This document shows positions 1 to 9,407 of a DNA stretch of 64,000 bases, piece after piece. The translations under genes and the position numbers were made by a program. The stretch comes from Marinobacterium jannaschii DSM 6295 (GTDB lineage Bacteria > Pseudomonadota > Gammaproteobacteria > Pseudomonadales > Balneatricaceae), in NCBI RefSeq assembly GCF_000620085.1, contig NZ_KK211069.1, positions 79,745 to 143,744 on the forward strand. Direction: 5' to 3'. Under the pieces are notes generated by a model. It was not told where the DNA came from. It did no database searches and saw only the letters and a list, made by a program, of their open reading frames with translations. How positions within the stretch are numbered: position 1 is the first letter of the stretch; each line of letters begins with the position of its first letter.

Positions 1-1160
1 GTGTCTTTGCCAAAGGCTTCGTTCATCTCTTCATAAACGCGCTGTGGCTTGATCGGCGTTTCGGTGAAGTGGGTCTTACGCTGCAGGGTGCGCTTACGCT
101 CCTGACATTCGGACAGCCACTTGCTGCGGTCTTTCAGCTTGCCGGCTTCGCGCCATTCACGTGCCACTTCGATAAACACTTCAAGCGCCGCTCCGGCGTC
201 CGATACGATGCCGTAGTCCGGCATAAATACGCGGCCGATCTGGGTTGGCTCGATATCAACGTGAACGAACTTGCGGCCTTCGGTGTAGACATCGACACCA
301 CCAGTGTGACGGTTGGCCCAGCGGTTACCCACGCCCAGTACAAAGTCGGAGGCCAGCAGGGTGGCGTTACCGTAGCGGTGAGAGGTCTGCAGACCTACCA
401 TGCCGACCATCTGTGGGTGATCGTCCGGAATCGTGCCCCAGCCCATCAGGGTCGGGATAACCGGCAGGCCGGTGATCTCGGCAAATTCCACCAGTTTGTC
501 GCTGGCATCGGCGTTGATAATACCGCCACCGGCAACCAGCAGCGGGTTCTCTGCTTCATTCAGCATGCTCAGTGCTTTCTCAACCTGGCTGCGGGTTGCA
601 GCAGGCTTGTGCACTTCCATCGGCTCGTAGGCGTCGATATCAAACTCGATTTCGGCCATCTGCACGTCAAATGGCAGATCCAGCAGTACCGGTCCCGGGC
701 GGCCGGAACGCATGATGTGGAATGCTTTCTGGAATGCGTACGGAATCTGCGCAGGCTCCAGTACAGTGGTGCACCACTTGGTGACCGGCTCGGCGATTTT
801 GGAGATCTCTACCGCCTGGAAGTCTTCTTTGTGCAGGCGGGCTGTCGGGGCCTGGCCGGTAATGCAAAGAATCGGAATTGAGTCCGCAGATGCGGAGTAG
901 AGGCCTGTAACCATATCAGTACCCGCAGGGCCGGATGTACCGATACAGACACCGATGTTGCCTGGATTGGTCCGGGTATAGCCCTCGGCCATATGAGAAG
1001 CCCCCTCCACATGGCGCGCGAGTACGTGATCAATCCCACCATGTTTCTTTAATGCAGCATACATAGGGTTGATAGCAGCGCCCGGTATACCGAATGCGGT
1101 ATCGATACCTTCGCGTGCCATTACCAGCACTGCTGCCTCTATCGCTTTCATTCTGGCCAT
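1..1160 (-). CDS. gcl: Glyoxylate carboligase (tartronate-semialdehyde synthase), 3' end beyond window
   Basis: This ThDP-dependent enzyme condenses two glyoxylate molecules into tartronate semialdehyde and CO2 in the cytoplasm. About 386 N-terminal residues are visible, starting [18 protein letters not shown], and the frame is open to the left edge. The ThDP-enzyme N-terminal segment GIPGAAINP, the block [16 protein letters not shown], the phrase [12 protein letters not shown] and [16 protein letters not shown] closely match my memory of E. coli Gcl. The chosen ATG (complement of 1158-1160) has a GGAAGAG-like ribosome site just upstream. In this genome it would consume glyoxylate released by AllA (26688-27185). 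Its promoter region carries the same palindrome seen at the purine genes (1187-1196). Nothing looks broken; it is only cut by the window. Confidence 0.97.
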   Translation of the reverse strand, partial: MARMKAIEAAVLVMAREGIDTAFGIPGAAINPMYAALKKHGGIDHVLARHVEGASHMAEGYTRTNPGNIGVCIGTSGPAGTDMVTGLYSASADSIPILCITGQAPTARLHKEDFQAVEISKIAEPVTKWCTTVLEPAQIPYAFQKAFHIMRSGRPGPVLLDLPFDVQMAEIEFDIDAYEPMEVHKPAATRSQVEKALSMLNEAENPLLVAGGGIINADASDKLVEFAEITGLPVIPTLMGWGTIPDDHPQMVGMVGLQTSHRYGNATLLASDFVLGVGNRWANRHTGGVDVYTEGRKFVHVDIEPTQIGRVFMPDYGIVSDAGAALEVFIEVAREWREAGKLKDRSKWLSECQERKRTLQRKTHFTETPIKPQRVYEEMNEAFGKD

Positions 1161-1186
1161 TACTCTTCCACCTCGTTTTAAAATAA

Positions 1187-1196
1187 TTGTATACAC
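1187..1196. promoter_or_regulatory. Candidate purine-regulon operator (TTGTATACAC)
   Basis: The near-palindrome TTGTATACAC lies 27 bp upstream of the gcl start codon. The same element (TTGTRTACAA) recurs before the xanthine/urate permease, puuE/uraH, the AzgA-type permease and the FCD-GntR gene. That it binds the GntR protein encoded at 44399-45130 is inference. Confidence 0.5.
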
Positions 1197-1224
1197 GAAT
1201 GTGTCCAATAATTCTAAACACATG

Positions 1225-1240
1225 CTGACTTTTGGGTCAA
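1225..1240. repeat. 16-mer CTGACTTTTGGGTCAA, shared with 19838-19853
   Basis: This exact 16-mer occurs here, 65 bp upstream of the gcl start, and again at 19838-19853. At the second place it is one arm of a larger inverted repeat. The core TGAC-N6-GTCA is palindromic, like a dimeric repressor site. No bound protein can be named from sequence. Confidence 0.5.
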
Positions 1241-1844
1241 GAAATGAGGTGTATCTTTAAATGCGGGTGTATTTCGAGAGAAAATCGCCTGCAAACATAG
1301 ACTTAGGTCGTATTGTTGGGCTGCGTTATTTATATTGTGCCCAAAAAATAAAAAAAATGTACAACTTTAGTATGTATTTTTGTCATCCTATCGATTACAA
1401 CTAGGACTGTCTGCAGAACATGTTTCCCAATATATGGATACATAAGTGATGTGGAAGTGCGTGCAATCCTGAACCGCTTCTATCCCGAAGTAAAAGCGTG
1501 ACCCGCACTCTGTGCGCAGGATGTATGTACAGGAACGGGCTGTGCGGGCTTCAGACCAGATCGATCAATAAAAGAATCTGGCGGAGCAGGCCGGTTCGTC
1601 GGACGGCGTTCCTCGGCTGGGCGTGGTTCGGAAAAAGTCCGGGGTGTGCGAGCCAAGGGATGCCGCCCCGGCACCTGATTGTTCAGCATAGAGGTTTGTC
1701 ACCTGGGTGGCCGGCTGATGCAGGCGCAGATCTGTATCGGCTGGTGGGTGTTAACCGGATTCGCCAGATCGTTTATCCAGCGCAAGCGGGCCTTAGTCCG
1801 CCTGCGATAAAGGTTTCCTTATGTTTAAAAATGGAGATTGACCG

Positions 1845-2276
1845 ATGACCGTTCTGAATCTGAACACTTCGAATGAAATTGCAAAAAACGCCTTTCAGCA
1901 TGCCACTGAGGTAGGGGCAGCACCGTTAACCGTGGCGGTGCTGGATCAGGGAGGCAAACTGATCGCGCTGCAACGCCAGGATGGTTCCAGCATGCTGCGT
2001 CCGGATGTCGCGATCGGTAAGGCATGGGGCGCACTGGCTCTGGGCAAGTCGTCACGGGAGATCGGACTGGATGCTGAAAACCGACCGGCATTCATCTCTG
2101 CACTGAATACGCTGGCGCAGGGAAATCTGGTACCGGTCCCAGGCGGGGTGCTGGTGATGTCCGAAGCCGGTGGCGAAGTGCTGGGCGCGGTAGGCATCAG
2201 CGGGGATACCTCTGATATCGATGAGCTGTGCGCCATTGAAGGTATCCGTGCTGCCGGACTGCGCTGCAACGCCTGA
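1845..2276 (+). CDS. GlcG/HbpS family (DUF336) protein
   Basis: A 143-residue single-domain protein of the GlcG/HbpS family. Members bind small ligands such as haem or are found next to glycolate/glyoxylate genes; the molecular role is poorly defined. Family features visible are AVLDQGGKLIALQRQDG near residue 30, the central AIGKAWGALALGKSS, and a glycine-rich end with PVPGGVLVMSEAGGEVLGAVGISG. Length is typical. It is divergent from gcl, which fits a role beside glyoxylate metabolism, but the ligand and reaction are unknown. The ATG follows GGAGATTGACCG. A hairpin (2286-2316) follows the stop codon. Confidence 0.85.
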   Translation: MTVLNLNTSNEIAKNAFQHATEVGAAPLTVAVLDQGGKLIALQRQDGSSMLRPDVAIGKAWGALALGKSSREIGLDAENRPAFISALNTLAQGNLVPVPGGVLVMSEAGGEVLGAVGISGDTSDIDELCAIEGIRAAGLRCNA

Positions 2277-2285
2277 TAGTCAGGC

Positions 2286-2316
2286 CCCACGGCCCGGTAT
2301 TTCTCCGGGTCGTGGG
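2286..2316 (+). terminator. GC-rich stem-loop after the glcG-like gene
   Basis: CCCACGGCCCGG (2286-2297) pairs with CCGGGTCGTGGG (2305-2316) with one G-T wobble, around a 7-nt loop. No T-run follows, so termination could be weak or factor-dependent. Confidence 0.45.
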
Positions 2317-2493
2317 AAAGAAGGATTGCTACAACAATAAAAATACCGATCGTTTTCCGGTTGTCAGGTGGCGTCGACCCTTGCTCAGCACGCGCGTAAA
2401 GCAAGGCGGCCGGTGGTGCAAAGCTCAGGGCAGGGATGGGCCGGAAGCGATCTCGAGGGTCCGATCCCGAGGGGCCCAGTACCGGAGATAACT

Positions 2494-4431
2494 ATGCGCA
2501 TTTCAGGGGCTGTATCCGCGTCCATTCAAACTAAACTGACGTTGCTGTTCGGCCTTGCCCTGGTAATGTCGCTTAGTACCGTGGGTGCGATATCCGTTTA
2601 TCAGGCTGCAAAGATTGCCGAAAAACGTCTGCTTACAGAAGAACTTCCCAATATCCTCGGCCGTATCACGGCATCGGTAGACTACCGCATCAGTCAGACG
2701 CTGGATGCCGGACGCAGTATCGCCAATAACAGCCTGCTGGCCGACGCTATCGAACAGGGTACTGTCACTGAACCGCAGTTGCGTCAGCAGCTGAAACAGA
2801 TTGTGAGTAGCTATAACACTGAAATGGCCTTTGTGGTTACCCCTGACGGGCGCTACTACACCGATCAGGGCCTGCGGAAAACACTCAGCCCGGATCTGCA
2901 GCAGGATCAGTGGTTTTACGCCTTCCTCAACGGGGGGCAGACCTACGAGCTGGCACTGGATCTGGATGAGCAGATCGGCGTGATGATGGCCTTCGTCAAC
3001 TACCGGATGGCGCGTGCCGGTGATGATCTGGCGGTAACCGGTGTCGGCGTCAATCTGAGCGAGATTGCGGCACAGGTAAACAGCCACCGTATAGCTGGCC
3101 AGGGACGGGTGTTTCTGGTCGATGCCGATGGGCTGGTGAAGGTTCATACCGATACTGCGCTGGTGAATAACGCCCGCCTGGCGACATTGCCGGGTATAGG
3201 TGCGTTGGCGGACCCCTTGACCGGCCACCAGAGCTTTCACGTGTCTGAATCCCAGCTGGATGGAGAGGATCAGTTCCTGGCGTCCAGCTATATCCCCAGC
3301 CTGGGCTGGTATCTGGTGGCGACCGTTCCCCAGGATGCCGTGTTTGCCGAGCTGGAAGCGGCATTCACCGGTGTTATGCAGCTGGTGGCGCTGTTATCCC
3401 TGATATTGCTGGTGCCGGTATTCTGGATCAGCCGCAGCGTATCGGCGCCGGTGAAAAAGGTCGCCCTGCTGCTGACCGATATTGGCGAAGGCGCCGGCGA
3501 TCTGACCAGTCGGCTCGATATGCGTGAAACCAATGAGATCGGCCAGCTGGCTAACGGCTTCAATGGCTTTGTATCCCGTATTCAGGCCTCAATCAGCCAG
3601 GTGGACAGGGTGCGGGCGCAGGTGTCGGAAACACTGCAGGATGTGATTGAGAGTGCCGGTACCACCATCGACAACGTCAACGACCAGCAGCAGCGGGTGG
3701 TGCAGGTGGCATCGTCGATGGAGCAGATGCGCGCGACCATTCAGGAGATCACCCGGATTGCCGGCTACGCCTCCGGGGCCAGCGGTGCGGTGCGTGAACA
3801 GGCGATTGGCGGTGCCGGCCTGCTGACGCAGGCGCGGACAGCGAATAATCAGCTCTCCGAGGCGATCCGCGATGCCAACAGCGTCATTCAGCAGCTGGAC
3901 AAGGATATACAGGAGATCGGCAGCCTGCTGGTGGTGATCCGGGAAGTGTCTGACAATACCAACCTGCTGGCGCTGAATGCCTCAATCGAAGCGGCCCGGG
4001 CCGGAGAACAGGGACGCGGTTTTGCCGTCGTTGCCGATGAAGTACGCGGACTGGCGACCAAGAGCCACCAGCTGACCAGCCGGATTCAGAGCATTATTAC
4101 CAAGCTGCAAAATGGCGCAGGCAGCGCCATGTCGGTGATGGATCAGGCGCTGGAAAGCAGTATGCGATCGGTTGAACAGGCCGACCGTGCCGGTGAAGCC
4201 TTTTCCGAAATCGAACGCGCAATCCATAGCATCAGCGACCAGAACGAACGTGTTGCCGAGAATCTCGGTCAGCAGTCGCTGGTGGTAGAGGAAGTGGCAC
4301 AAAGCACGGTCCTGATCAGTGATGCCGGCGACAGCGCCCTGGCGGCGGCACGGCAGTCCGCCAGCGCCTGTGATTCGTTGCAGGACTCAGTCGAACAGCT
4401 GGGCGAAACCATGTCGCGTTTCCGCTATTAG
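2494..4431 (+). CDS. Methyl-accepting chemotaxis protein with dCache-like periplasmic sensor
   Basis: An inner-membrane chemoreceptor of about 645 residues. Order: N-terminal membrane segment ([20 protein letters not shown], about residues 14-33), a periplasmic dCache-like region of roughly 260 residues, a second membrane segment ([16 protein letters not shown]), a HAMP linker ([13 protein letters not shown]), and the cytoplasmic signalling domain with the hairpin tip [20 protein letters not shown] and [12 protein letters not shown]. It lacks a C-terminal CheR-docking pentapeptide and ends RFRY. I place the start at ATG 2494, preceded by GGAG, because the upstream in-frame ATG at 2368 would add 42 residues of non-membrane sequence before the signal anchor. 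The attractant cannot be read from sequence. Confidence 0.95.
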   Translation: MRISGAVSASIQTKLTLLFGLALVMSLSTVGAISVYQAAKIAEKRLLTEELPNILGRITASVDYRISQTLDAGRSIANNSLLADAIEQGTVTEPQLRQQLKQIVSSYNTEMAFVVTPDGRYYTDQGLRKTLSPDLQQDQWFYAFLNGGQTYELALDLDEQIGVMMAFVNYRMARAGDDLAVTGVGVNLSEIAAQVNSHRIAGQGRVFLVDADGLVKVHTDTALVNNARLATLPGIGALADPLTGHQSFHVSESQLDGEDQFLASSYIPSLGWYLVATVPQDAVFAELEAAFTGVMQLVALLSLILLVPVFWISRSVSAPVKKVALLLTDIGEGAGDLTSRLDMRETNEIGQLANGFNGFVSRIQASISQVDRVRAQVSETLQDVIESAGTTIDNVNDQQQRVVQVASSMEQMRATIQEITRIAGYASGASGAVREQAIGGAGLLTQARTANNQLSEAIRDANSVIQQLDKDIQEIGSLLVVIREVSDNTNLLALNASIEAARAGEQGRGFAVVADEVRGLATKSHQLTSRIQSIITKLQNGAGSAMSVMDQALESSMRSVEQADRAGEAFSEIERAIHSISDQNERVAENLGQQSLVVEEVAQSTVLISDAGDSALAAARQSASACDSLQDSVEQLGETMSRFRY

Positions 4432-4626
4432 TGATCATTACATCTTCAAACCAATAACAGTCATAAAACACTGTAAATAAGCCGGGATGTTTTTCGGGAA
4501 GCTATAGCCTGAACGAAACAGCATACCGGCTTACCCCAAGGTGCAACTGGCCTAGTCTTTTCCTTGCTAATCAGTATCATGCATTAATGGACTGAAATTA
4601 GCCGCTTTACGTGCTGCGAGGGAACG

Positions 4627-7600
4627 ATGGCTCAGACAACTGCCGCAACAACACAAAGTAATTTTGCCTTTTTGGCAGAATATGATCCGATCTTTCAACA
4701 GCTGGCAACGTTGGCAGAAAGGTCGTTCTCTAGTGACCCTAACACTACACTGATCAAACTGCGTCAGCTGGGCGAAGCATTTGCTCAGGATATTGCAGCA
4801 CGTTGCGGCTTGGAGTTTGATGACCGTACCAGTCAGTCAGACCTGCTTTATCGGCTCAATCGAGAAGTGGGTCTGGAGCGTGTCGTTCTCAATCTTTTTC
4901 AGACCTTGCGGATCGAGGGCAACAAGGCGACCCACCAGTTTCGAACACGCCATAAAGAAGCGTTGGATGGCCTTAAACTGGCGCGTGAGCTGGCTGTCTG
5001 GTTTCATCGCTCATTCGGCAGCAAGGCTTCCGGTTTCAAAGCCGGGGCCTTTATCCCCCCTCAGGACCCGAGTCATCACCTGCGTGATCTGCAAACGGAG
5101 ATTGAAAAGCTAAAGGTTGAACTGTCAGAAACCAATCAACAACTGGACTCGAGTCAGCAATTAACTGAGTTGTTGGAGCGTGAGAAGGAAGAGTACGCTG
5201 TACTGGCTGAGCAGATGGATGCTGAAGCCAGGCAGCTGTCAGAACAGTCAGAAACAAGCGAGTCTGCCTTCACGCAGCAGCTAAGTGAGTTTGAAGCGCG
5301 TGTCAAAGAGTTGCAGGACGAGTTGGCCAGGAAGGATACTCGTCAGGTTTCAGAACAGAAGAAAAGTATCGGTCAAAGCACGCGTAAAGCGACGCAACAC
5401 ATCACACTCAATGAAGAGCTGACACGTATCCTTATCGACCAGCAGCTCCAGGAAGTGGGTTGGCAAGTAGATACCCAAGAGCTGACCTATCAGAAAGGCT
5501 GTCGCCCGGAGAAAGGTGTCAACAAGGCGATTGCTGAATGGCCAACTCAGTTCCGGGGAAAGAAGGGCCGGGCAGACTATGTACTGTTTTGCGGCTTGGT
5601 TCCGGTGGCAGTGATTGAAGCCAAGAAAGAGAACAGCAACGTTGCGGGAAAAATCCTCCAGGCTGAGCGTTACTCAAAAGGGTTCAGGGTTGAAGTCAGT
5701 CAGACGGGGGCTTGGACATTAGCTGGTCAGACGGTTGCCTGGCCGGATGATCAGGATGCTCACTACCATGTACCTTTCGTGTATTCCTGTAATGGTCGTC
5801 CATTCATTAAACAGTTGGCAGAACAATCCGGGACCTGGTTCCGGGATGTGCGCGATAACAGTAATACCGCGAGAGCGTTACAGCAGTTCCACAGTCCTGA
5901 GGGTCTGCTGGACTTGCTTAAGCGCAGCAAAGCAGAAGCGCAGAAAACGTTACAGCAGGAGGGCTTCTCTTACCTAAAGCTGCGTGACTACCAGCAGAAG
6001 GCTATTCAGTCAGTTGAGACCGCACTGGAGAATAATCAGCAACATTGTTTGCTGGCGATGGCTACCGGTACAGGCAAAACCCGGACCATCATCGGGCTGA
6101 TGTACCGCTTCCTCAAAGCAGAACGCTTTAAACGCATACTCTTCCTTGTGGACCGAAGTGCACTTGGCCAGCAGGCCCTTGATGCGATTAATGAAGCTCC
6201 GCTTGAGCAAAGCCAGACCCTCTCGAAAATCTACAATGTTGCCGAACTGGGGGATATGGCAGCGGAGGCTGAAACCCGGATACAGGTAGCCACTGTACAA
6301 GCGATGGTGAAACGCATCTTTATGTCGGATTCGCCACCGCTTGTGGATCAGTTCGATTGCATCATTGTGGATGAAGCCCACCGTGGTTATACGCTTGATC
6401 AGGAGATGACAGAAGGTGAGTTGGCAACCCGGGATGCGAGCCAGTATCTCTCAAGTTATCGTCGCGTGCTGGATTATTTTGATGCGATCAAAATTGGTTT
6501 AACCGCTACGCCTGCCAAGCACACAAGCGATATCTTCGGTAAACCGGTGTACACCTATACCTATCGTGAAGCGGTGGCGGATGACTGGCTGATCGATCAT
6601 GAACCTCCGATCCGCTATCAGACATTGCTGTCCAGGCATGGCATCAGGTTTGAGAAAGGTAGTGAGGTATCAGCCATCAATGTCCAGACGGGTGAGGTTG
6701 AATCTGCTGAGCTGGATGATGAGCTGAATTTCGAAATCGAAGCGTTTAACCGGCGAGTGATCAACGAGAACTTTAACCGTGTTATCTGCGAACAGCTGGC
6801 TCAGGAGATTGATCCCTTTGGTGATGAGAAAGCCATGATCTTCTGTGCGACTGACCTGCATGCGGACATGGTGAAGCGTCTCTTAGATGCCGCTTTCAAA
6901 GAGCTGTATAACGGCGACTACAATCAGGCAGCGGTTGTTAAGATCACTGGCCAGAGCGATAAAGTGGATCAACTGATCCGCCAGTACAAAAACGAGCGCT
7001 ATCCTAATATCGCAATAACTGTCGACCTGCTGACGACCGGTATTGACGTACCAGAGATCTGCAACCTTGTATTCCTTCGCCGGGTGAAGTCACGAATTCT
7101 CTACGAACAGATGGTAGGGCGTGCCACTCGCCGCTGCGACGAGATCGGTAAAACAGTATTCCGTATCTACGACCCAGTCGATATCTATGCTGCTCTTGAG
7201 CCGGTTTCTACAATGAAGCCGCTTGTGAAAGACCCGAATATCACCCTGGAGCAGTTGGTTGAAGAACTGACCGATCCAGAGCAGCTACAGCAAGCTTTAG
7301 AGGCACCGGGTGAGTCAGAGAACGAATCACATGCGGATGCTGTTCTGAGTCAGCTCAGTCAGAAGGTGATGCGAGTGTTACGCAAAGCCGAGAAAAAGGC
7401 AGAACGTAAGCCGCAGCTGAAACAGAAACTGGATGAACTGGAGCGGCTCTGGGGTGTCGAGCCTAAGAAACTTCATCAGCACCTTCATTCATTGGGGCCG
7501 AAGCAGGCTTCAGCGTTTATGCAGCAACATCAGGGAATACTGAATCAGTTAGATGAAGTACGTCAGTTCTTAGGCAGCGAGAACTACCCGGTGATTTCTG

Positions 7601-8154
7601 ATCATCATGACGTGCTTGAGGTCCGGGAGCAGAGCTACGGCATCTATGAAAAGCCTGCTGACTATCTGGATAGCTTCGCTCAGTTCATCCGAGAACAGAT
7701 CAACCAGTCCGCTGCACTCTCCGTTGTTGTTAGCAAACCGAGAGATTTGACCCGGGAACAGCTGAAAGAGATTCGCATCATGCTGGATGGGGCGGGTTAC
7801 AGTGAGGCTTCGTTGCAATCAGCATGGCGTAACAAAACTAATCAGGATATCGCAGCCAGTATCATCGGCCATATCCGGCAGGCCGCATTGGGTGAAGCGC
7901 TGCTGCCTTTTGAACAGCGTGTGCAGAACGCAATGCAGAGCATTTATGGCCAGCATCAATGGACACCCGCGCAAAGGAAGTGGCTTGATCGCCTGTCCAA
8001 GCAGCTGACTCATGAAGTGATTATCGATCGAGAGACGATTAGCGCTATCCCGGCTTTTCCAGGCGGAGCCAAGCAGCTGGATAAAGCGTTAGGGCAGAAG
8101 CTGGATGATGTGCTGGATGGTCTTAACGACAGCCTTTGGCAGTCGGCTTCATGA
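4627..8154 (+). CDS. hsdR: Type I restriction enzyme R subunit (motor and nuclease)
   Basis: HsdR translocates DNA with ATP and cuts unmethylated DNA in complex with HsdM and HsdS. The 1175 residues contain an N-terminal helical region with a coiled coil (about 150-260), a PD-(D/E)xK-type nuclease core with Asp317, Glu331-Ala-Lys333, a Walker A motif MATGTGKT (about 478-485), a DEAH box at 582-585, the SF2 C-terminal lobe including TTGIDVPEICNLVFLR and QMVGRATRR, and a C-terminal region resembling EcoEI-type R subunits. All motor and nuclease motifs look intact. It is the first gene of hsdR-fic-hsdM-hsdS-helicase-mrr, all on the same strand. The 5' junction with the MCP gene is a 195-bp gap with no tRNA or repeat that I can see. 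Confidence 0.97.
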   Translation: MAQTTAATTQSNFAFLAEYDPIFQQLATLAERSFSSDPNTTLIKLRQLGEAFAQDIAARCGLEFDDRTSQSDLLYRLNREVGLERVVLNLFQTLRIEGNKATHQFRTRHKEALDGLKLARELAVWFHRSFGSKASGFKAGAFIPPQDPSHHLRDLQTEIEKLKVELSETNQQLDSSQQLTELLEREKEEYAVLAEQMDAEARQLSEQSETSESAFTQQLSEFEARVKELQDELARKDTRQVSEQKKSIGQSTRKATQHITLNEELTRILIDQQLQEVGWQVDTQELTYQKGCRPEKGVNKAIAEWPTQFRGKKGRADYVLFCGLVPVAVIEAKKENSNVAGKILQAERYSKGFRVEVSQTGAWTLAGQTVAWPDDQDAHYHVPFVYSCNGRPFIKQLAEQSGTWFRDVRDNSNTARALQQFHSPEGLLDLLKRSKAEAQKTLQQEGFSYLKLRDYQQKAIQSVETALENNQQHCLLAMATGTGKTRTIIGLMYRFLKAERFKRILFLVDRSALGQQALDAINEAPLEQSQTLSKIYNVAELGDMAAEAETRIQVATVQAMVKRIFMSDSPPLVDQFDCIIVDEAHRGYTLDQEMTEGELATRDASQYLSSYRRVLDYFDAIKIGLTATPAKHTSDIFGKPVYTYTYREAVADDWLIDHEPPIRYQTLLSRHGIRFEKGSEVSAINVQTGEVESAELDDELNFEIEAFNRRVINENFNRVICEQLAQEIDPFGDEKAMIFCATDLHADMVKRLLDAAFKELYNGDYNQAAVVKITGQSDKVDQLIRQYKNERYPNIAITVDLLTTGIDVPEICNLVFLRRVKSRILYEQMVGRATRRCDEIGKTVFRIYDPVDIYAALEPVSTMKPLVKDPNITLEQLVEELTDPEQLQQALEAPGESENESHADAVLSQLSQKVMRVLRKAEKKAERKPQLKQKLDELERLWGVEPKKLHQHLHSLGPKQASAFMQQHQGILNQLDEVRQFLGSENYPVISDHHDVLEVREQSYGIYEKPADYLDSFAQFIREQINQSAALSVVVSKPRDLTREQLKEIRIMLDGAGYSEASLQSAWRNKTNQDIAASIIGHIRQAALGEALLPFEQRVQNAMQSIYGQHQWTPAQRKWLDRLSKQLTHEVIIDRETISAIPAFPGGAKQLDKALGQKLDDVLDGLNDSLWQSAS

Positions 8155-8180
8155 TATGTATAAAAAATAAAAGAAAGTAT

Positions 8181-8272
8181 ACATATCTGGTTTATGTGTC
8201 GAAAAATCCTGAGAAAATCGACATATCTTGTTTACATGTCGATACGATCGACATAAGCTCCCGGTGTGTCGA
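8181..8272. promoter_or_regulatory. Array of five alternating TGTCGA half-sites before fic
   Basis: Five hexamers alternate in orientation: TGTCGA at 8197, TCGACA at 8218, TGTCGA at 8237, TCGACA at 8248 and TGTCGA at 8267. Two 22-bp direct repeats (8181-8202 and 8221-8242, 19 of 22 identical) embed the first and third. This sits in the hsdR-fic gap, ending about 20 bp before the preferred fic start. It looks like a multi-dimer operator. The binding protein is unknown; Fic autoregulation or a regulator encoded elsewhere is inference. Confidence 0.55.
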
Positions 8273-8292
8273 AAAAAGTGGATTTAGTAAAC

Positions 8293-9402
8293 ATGAGCTG
8301 GCAGCCAGATAGAGCCTTCAACGATTTGCCCCAACTGCCTCCAAGCCAAGATTTTGAAACTAAGTCAGTGCTTAAAGCATGTATATCAGCACGGGCTGCG
8401 TTAGCTGAACTAAAACAGGCCGGTCAACTGCTGCCTAACCAAGGCATGCTGATCAATCTGTTGCCTTTGTTGGAAGCGAAGGACAGCTCTGAGATTGAGA
8501 ACATCGTCACTACTACCGATAAACTGTTCCAGTTTGCGCAAGAAGACAGTCAGGCCGATGCTATGACCAAGGAAGCGCTGCGCTACCGAACAGCGCTTTA
8601 TCAAGGGTTTACTCACCTGGAGCGCAAACCGCTGTGTGTCACCACCGCTTTGGAAGTATGTAGCACCATCAAATCGATGGATATGGATGTGCGCAAAGTG
8701 CCCGGGACTAACCTAAGCAATCAGGCGACTGGTGAGGTGATCTACACACCACCCGAAGGCGAGCATGTTATTCGAGAGCTGTTGAGTAACTGGGAGCGAT
8801 TTCTCAATGCTGAGGATGACATCGATCCGCTAGTAAAGATGGCCGTAGCGCACTACCAGTTTGAAGCGATACACCCCTTTATTGACGGTAATGGTCGTAC
8901 AGGGCGCGTGTTGAACATCCTGTATCTGATCGACCAGCAGCTGCTGACATTGCCAATTCTTTATCTGAGCCGCCATATCGTCCGGTTTAAACAGGATTAC
9001 TACAGGCTTCTGCTGGACGTTACCCGTGAACAGAACTGGGAACCCTGGATCATCTTTATGTTGCAGGCGGTGGAGAATACCGCTCGCTGGACGACAGAGA
9101 AAATAGCGGCGACTCGCTCGTTGCTAGAACACACCTCAGAATTTGTGCGTGAACAACTGCCCAAAATCTACAGCTATGAACTGATTCAACTGATCTTTGA
9201 ACAGCCATACTGCCGCATCGGTAATCTGGTCGAGAGTGAAATTGCCAAGCGACAGACGGCTTCTGTCTATCTTAAGCAGCTCTGTGAAATAGGCGTGTTA
9301 CACGAGATGCAGGTCGGTAAAGAGAAGCTGTTCGTACACCCAAAATTAATGACACTGATGACGCAGGACGGCAATCAGTATCCAGCATATTCAATGGAAT
9401 AG
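8293..9402 (+). CDS. Fic-domain protein (AMPylation type, class II with inhibitory motif)
   Basis: Fic enzymes transfer AMP or related groups from nucleotides to protein hydroxyls. The full active-site loop HPFIDGNGRTGR begins at His194, and an N-terminal inhibitory-helix motif S-S-E-I-E-N (residues 65-70, pattern [S/T]xxxE[G/N]) marks an auto-inhibited class II Fic. A C-terminal winged-helix-like segment follows (about 290-365). I prefer ATG 8293, giving 369 residues starting MSWQPDRAFNDLP, which matches the usual family start; an in-frame GTG at 8266 would overlap the TGTCGA array. Fic genes are known passengers of hsd operons. Here it lies 5 bp before hsdM. Whether it regulates restriction or acts as a toxin is not shown. 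Confidence 0.93.
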   Translation: MSWQPDRAFNDLPQLPPSQDFETKSVLKACISARAALAELKQAGQLLPNQGMLINLLPLLEAKDSSEIENIVTTTDKLFQFAQEDSQADAMTKEALRYRTALYQGFTHLERKPLCVTTALEVCSTIKSMDMDVRKVPGTNLSNQATGEVIYTPPEGEHVIRELLSNWERFLNAEDDIDPLVKMAVAHYQFEAIHPFIDGNGRTGRVLNILYLIDQQLLTLPILYLSRHIVRFKQDYYRLLLDVTREQNWEPWIIFMLQAVENTARWTTEKIAATRSLLEHTSEFVREQLPKIYSYELIQLIFEQPYCRIGNLVESEIAKRQTASVYLKQLCEIGVLHEMQVGKEKLFVHPKLMTLMTQDGNQYPAYSME

Positions 9403-9407
9403 CCCGA

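Larger units (their letters stand above)
1161..1844. other. Gene-free stretch between gcl and the glcG-like gene
   Basis: AT-rich up to about 1440, holding the gcl promoter region with the palindrome at 1187-1196 and the 16-mer at 1225-1240. From about 1440 to 1840 it is GC-richer and looks like a long leader of the next gene. An imperfect hairpin (arms 1782-1789 and 1798-1805) sits just before that gene. A short open frame ending at 1503 (reading VEVRAILNRFYPEVKA) resembles a coding tail, but I cannot assign it. No RNA gene was recognised. Confidence 0.5.

Noticed and set aside
1451..1503. Short coding-looking tail VEVRAILNRFYPEVKA
   Set aside because: Only about 17 residues with no upstream start or homologous extension; could be chance.
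1498..1848. A 116-residue frame before the GlcG-like gene
   Set aside because: Arg/Pro-rich, no motif, ends in the next gene's start; more likely leader sequence.
2503..3240. A 245-residue antisense frame inside the chemoreceptor gene
   Set aside because: The opposite strand codes for clear MCP domains; the antisense product has no recognisable features.
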